Assembly: GCA_020047775.1 (NCBI GenBank)
Contig: JAIFNK010000018.1
Location: 1 to 9,469, forward strand
DNA length: 9,469 bases
Origin: Akkermansia sp.
GTDB taxonomy: Bacteria; Verrucomicrobiota; Verrucomicrobiia; Verrucomicrobiales; Akkermansiaceae
Direction: 5' to 3'
Below, one piece after another: positions 7,221-9,469 of this stretch (positions are counted from its first letter, which is position 1; the number at the start of each line of letters is the position of its first letter). A program made the position numbers and the translations under genes. The notes beneath the pieces were generated by a model. It searched no databases and had not been told where the DNA came from. It was given only the letters and a program-made list of their open reading frames with translations.

Positions 7221-7258
7221 CAAAGGGGTCAGTCAAAGGGGTCTCAAAGTCAAAGGGT
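7221..7258. repeat. Short CAAAGGGGTC tandem repeats, REP-like fragment
   Basis: CAAAGGGGTC occurs at 7221-7230 and 7234-7243, with a shortened CAAAGGGT at 7251-7258. GGGGTCAGTC (7225-7234) is identical to the start of the palindromic element at 9083-9092 on the other side of the fucosidase gene. It is probably a decayed copy of the same REP-type repeat family. Confidence 0.5.
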
Positions 7259-7482
7259 ACCAGTCCCGACTAACAAGCATTGACGGCTGAAACTCTCCGT
7301 TTTAAGAAGATTCCATTGAAGGGGTCTCGAAGGGGATCTTTTATCCAAGTTCCCGCATTTCAACATCCACGGCCCTCCCCCTCACCAAAATCCCCCTTTG
7401 ACAACCCACCCTCAAGCTGTGGAAATGCCCTCATTATCCCGCCCGCGCCTAACTACGCTCGCGGCCGTACATGTGACTGCCA

Positions 7483-7531
7483 AAACCGGCTCTGGCATCA
7501 GCAAACCGGCTGCTTGCGCGCGATTTACCGG
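7483..7531. promoter_or_regulatory. Three ACCGG boxes at two-helical-turn spacing upstream of the fucosidase gene
   Basis: AAACCGGCT occurs at 7483-7491 and again at 7503-7511, exactly 20 bases apart. A third related box, TTTACCGGT, lies at 7524-7532 with its ACCGG at 7527, 22 bases further on. Same-face spacing 100-150 bases before the fucosidase start suggests an activator or repressor array. This is pattern only; no regulator gene is in the window. Confidence 0.25.
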
Positions 7532-7632
7532 TCTTCCACTTCCCACTTCCGTCTCCAACCACGAAAGCGGGACCACCAGACAGTTTGAAATCCCACTTGG
7601 AAATTCCGCGTGTGATCTTACGTAAGTTGAGC

Positions 7633-9036
7633 ATGCCAGTCTCGATCTCAACGACCAATCGCACATCCCGCCGTGTGACCGCATGGATCCTTTCCACTCT
7701 TGTCGTTGTCATGGCGGCCGCCCTGCCGCGTGCCCATGCCGTGGCCGATCAAAACGCTGCCGACGAGGCCGCCGTACAAGGGAAAATCCTCAACAAACCT
7801 GAAAAAATGGAAGCATTCCGCGATCAGGCACTCGGGATGTTCATCCACTGGTCGCTTGATTCCCAGATCGGCACGGTGATCAGCCACAGCTTGGTCGGTG
7901 CGGATGAAAACTACGCCCGCCGTTTCTTCGAGGACCTGCCGAAGTCCTTCAACCCCACCAAATACGACCCGACCGAATGGGCCTCCCTGGCGAAATTGTG
8001 TGGATTCAAATACGCCGTGTTCACCAACAAGCACCACAGCGGCTTCTGCATGTTCCCCACCAAAACCACTGACTTCTCGATCGCGAACACCCCTTACAGT
8101 AAGGATATTACGAAGATGTATGCCGATGCCTTCCGCGCTGCCGGGCTGGGCATGGGATTTTACTTCTCTCCTGATGACTTCTGGCTGCTGCACAAACAAG
8201 GCATCCCGATTTCGCGCTACAAGGCCGGCGGCGACCCCAAGGTTCTCCCGACCAAGAATCCGGACCTCATGAAACACAACCTCGCCCAGATCGAGGAACT
8301 CTATACCCGCTACGGAGCCGTCGACTACCTTTTCATCGACGGCGAGGCGGACGGGATCCGCGATCTCGTGTGGAAACTGCAGCCGGATACACTTGTCACG
8401 CGCGGTGCCATCGCGACCCCGGAACAAAAGCTGCCCGACAAGGAGGTGCCCGGCCCATGGGAAGCCTGCTTCACGCTTGGGACACAATGGCAGTTCAAGC
8501 CCACCAATGAGAAATACAAATCGGGAACCGACCTGATCAACATGCTAATCGAAACCCGCGCGAAGGGTGGCAACCTCCTGCTGAATGTCGGCCCCGAACC
8601 ATCCGGCGTGATCCCTTTCGAACAGGAGCGCATCATCCGCGAACTCGGACTCTGGCTCTTCATCAACGGCGAGGCGATTTACAAGGTCCGCCCCTGGCAC
8701 GTCATCCGTGAAAATGACGTTTGGTTCACCCGTTCGGCGGAGCAGCCGGACACCGTCTATGCATTCCTAACCAACCAAGGCGAGTGGCTGCGGGGCAAGC
8801 GGAAGAGCTTTGTCCTCAAAACGCTCAAAGCCACTGAAGCCACGCAAATCAGCGTGCTCGGGCATGACGGCAAAATCCTCGAATATTCGCCCAAGGCGGA
8901 TCCGTCGCCAAAGTTCTCTCAAAAAGCAGACGGCCTGCATCTCGACATCATGCTCGCCCAGCGGATCTACAACAATTCCCTCTGGGCAAACCCCGTGGTC
9001 GTCAAGCTCACCGCCATGGAACCGGTCGGCCCCTGA
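7633..9036 (+). CDS. Secreted GH29 alpha-L-fucosidase
   Basis: A 467-residue exo-acting glycoside hydrolase releasing terminal L-fucose, probably in the periplasm or outside the cell. The ATG at 7633 places a signal peptide at residues 1-36 (SRRVTAW, then a hydrophobic core at 18-30, and AHA before VADQ). An in-frame TTG at 7585 would add 16 residues and is less likely. GH29 landmarks: GMFIHWS (68-74), WASLAKLCGFKYAVFTNKHH (116-135), SGFCMFPTKTTDFS (136-149), and DYLFIDGE (231-238) with the expected nucleophile D236. E277 in PWEACFT lies 41 residues further on, close to the nucleophile to acid/base spacing of Thermotoga maritima fucosidase (D224, E266). GGNLLLNVGPEPSG (312-325) is the conserved late motif. 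A short beta-domain follows, without a recognisable carbohydrate-binding module. It is alone on the plus strand, flanked by repeat elements. Confidence 0.93.
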   Translation: MPVSISTTNRTSRRVTAWILSTLVVVMAAALPRAHAVADQNAADEAAVQGKILNKPEKMEAFRDQALGMFIHWSLDSQIGTVISHSLVGADENYARRFFEDLPKSFNPTKYDPTEWASLAKLCGFKYAVFTNKHHSGFCMFPTKTTDFSIANTPYSKDITKMYADAFRAAGLGMGFYFSPDDFWLLHKQGIPISRYKAGGDPKVLPTKNPDLMKHNLAQIEELYTRYGAVDYLFIDGEADGIRDLVWKLQPDTLVTRGAIATPEQKLPDKEVPGPWEACFTLGTQWQFKPTNEKYKSGTDLINMLIETRAKGGNLLLNVGPEPSGVIPFEQERIIRELGLWLFINGEAIYKVRPWHVIRENDVWFTRSAEQPDTVYAFLTNQGEWLRGKRKSFVLKTLKATEATQISVLGHDGKILEYSPKADPSPKFSQKADGLHLDIMLAQRIYNNSLWANPVVVKLTAMEPVGP

Positions 9037-9078
9037 AGTTAAGCACAAACCCATTGAGGGATACCGCATCGTGGCAGT

Positions 9079-9153
9079 AGACGGGGTCAGTCCTAGATAG
9101 ACGGTGTCAGTCCTAGATTCTTTGAAATAAGTCTAAAATCTAGGACTGACCCC
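9079..9153. repeat. REP-like palindrome with 20-base tandem duplication
   Basis: A 20-base unit, AGACGGGGTCAGTCCTAGAT (9079-9098), is followed at once by a copy with a single G-to-T change (9099-9118). GGGGTCAGTCCTAGAT (9083-9098) is a perfect 16-base inverted match to 9138-9153. The second copy pairs even more closely: 14 bases at 9106-9119 with 9137-9150 around a 17-base loop. Such GGGGTCAGTC palindromes resemble REP elements mobilised by REP-associated tyrosine transposases; no transposase gene is in the window. Lying 43 bases after the fucosidase stop, it may also end transcription. Confidence 0.7.
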
Positions 9154-9348
9154 TTTTACGCACGACGAGAGCGAAGTCGTTTCGGACAGGATGCGTTACG
9201 GGCACACGGTAAACGGCACCGGTGGCACCGGCGAGGGCCCGGCCAGGTTTACTGAACTGGGAGCCGGTGAACCACCGCTCGGGAAGGATGGAAGATGCGA
9301 CCGGCCAACCGGCGCGGGTGATGAAACCTATAAGGGAAGATGGCAAAC
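9154..9348. other. Hairpin-rich noncoding segment, possible structured RNA or retroelement remnant
   Basis: No convincing gene. Hairpins follow one another: ACGAC/GTCGT (9162-9166 with 9176-9180); CCGGC...GCCGG enclosing CCAG...CTGG (about 9239-9267); GAGC-C-GGTG-AAC-CACC-GCTC (9261-9280), eight pairs with one bulge and a three-base loop; and CCGG-CCAA-CCGG (9301-9312 region). The last base of one stem overlaps the next, so they may be alternative folds. The general look, ACTGGGAGCCGGTGAACC, is reminiscent of group II intron RNA, but I see no reverse transcriptase and cannot confirm a domain V. Confidence 0.3.
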
Positions 9349-9469
9349 CACGGAACACACCGAACACACGGAAAATGGGCAGATTATCCAGATTGGACCA
9401 CGCACCCTAAGGGTGAGAGGGATCAACGACCCAACTCTCTGAACTTCCGTGTGTTCCGAGTGTTCCGTG
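9349..9469. repeat. Inverted-repeat element made of 9-base CGGAACACA units
   Basis: The left arm (9349-9373) and right arm (9445-9469) are 25-base inverted repeats matching at 23 positions around a 71-base centre. Each arm is itself a 9-base direct repeat: CGGAACACA (9351-9359), CCGAACACA (9360-9368), CGGAA (9369-9373). One frame reads as Thr-Glu-His-Thr-Glu-His, the sort of spurious short protein such repeats produce. The right arm reaches the window edge, so the element may continue. Confidence 0.65.

Larger units (their letters stand above)
7165..7632. other. Divergent intergenic region between hydrolase and fucosidase genes
   Basis: No convincing gene is present. Short open frames here have unlikely composition and no family resemblance. 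It should contain the fucosidase promoter, but I found no confident -35/-10 pair. It holds a patch of CAAAGGGG-type repeats (7221-7258), a second GGGGTCTCGAAGGGG stretch (7321-7335) inside a weak hairpin (7307-7314 with 7333-7340), and spaced ACCGG boxes (7485-7531). Confidence 0.6.

Noticed and set aside
7280..7588. Plus-strand 102-codon open frame upstream of the fucosidase gene
   Set aside because: Its composition (many Pro, Ser, Arg and Cys) and lack of any domain resemblance point to chance; it lies over repeats and likely regulatory DNA.
9154..9348. Definite group II intron
   Set aside because: There is a passing resemblance in one GAGCCGGTGAACC stretch, but no reverse transcriptase, no identifiable domain V and no clear boundaries.
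9140..9442. Short open frames on both strands at the right end
   Set aside because: They cross the palindrome, the hairpin-rich segment and the 9-base repeats, and their sequence is explained by those elements.
9349..9469. CRISPR array
   Set aside because: The 9-base units are contiguous and inverted across a core, with no regular spacers and no cas genes.

Overview
The window looks like chromosomal DNA from a GC-rich member of the Verrucomicrobiota, possibly of the Luteolibacter/Haloferula kind. This is inferred from gene content rather than from any marker gene. The supporting signs are exported Gfo/Idh/MocA-type proteins, two DUF6807 ('PmoA-like') proteins, a secreted alpha-L-fucosidase, an esterase-like protein whose C-terminus resembles the 'SDDLSxWT...ATSP...FYRLR' ending I know from many exported verrucomicrobial proteins, and the lack of clear Shine-Dalgarno sequences before most genes.

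Layout. Positions 1-5555 hold a tight leftward operon. In transcription order it encodes a mannonate-dehydratase-like TIM-barrel enzyme (4467-5555), two different DUF6807 proteins (3526-4470 and 2568-3494), a Sec-exported Gfo/Idh-fold protein without a normal glycine-rich loop (1183-2559), and a Tat-exported Gfo/Idh/MocA dehydrogenase cut by the left edge (1-1173). The first junction is an ATGA overlap and the others are gaps of 31, 8 and 9 bases. Upstream lies about 366 bases without a complete gene, with a weak promoter candidate and a possible broken coding tail. Next is a separate leftward gene for a secreted alpha/beta hydrolase (5922-7064). A 568-base divergent intergenic region follows, with inverted and tandem repeats and possible operator sites, then a rightward GH29 alpha-L-fucosidase (7633-9036). 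The last 430 bases have no convincing gene: a REP-like palindrome with a 20-base tandem duplication, a strongly hairpin-forming segment, and a second inverted repeat built from 9-base units that ends at the right edge.

How the genes may work together (inference). The fucosidase and hydrolase would release sugars or acyl groups outside the cytoplasm. The operon reads as a carbohydrate-oxidation unit with exported redox-fold and DUF6807 proteins in the envelope and one cytoplasmic dehydratase-like enzyme. Two proteins keep the fold of a known family but differ at the defining site: the 1183-2559 product has DPGHFHA where GxGxxG is expected, and the 4467-5555 product has His where the mannonate dehydratase catalytic Tyr is expected. 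This set is the best candidate here for an undescribed pathway. Its substrate cannot be read from the sequence.
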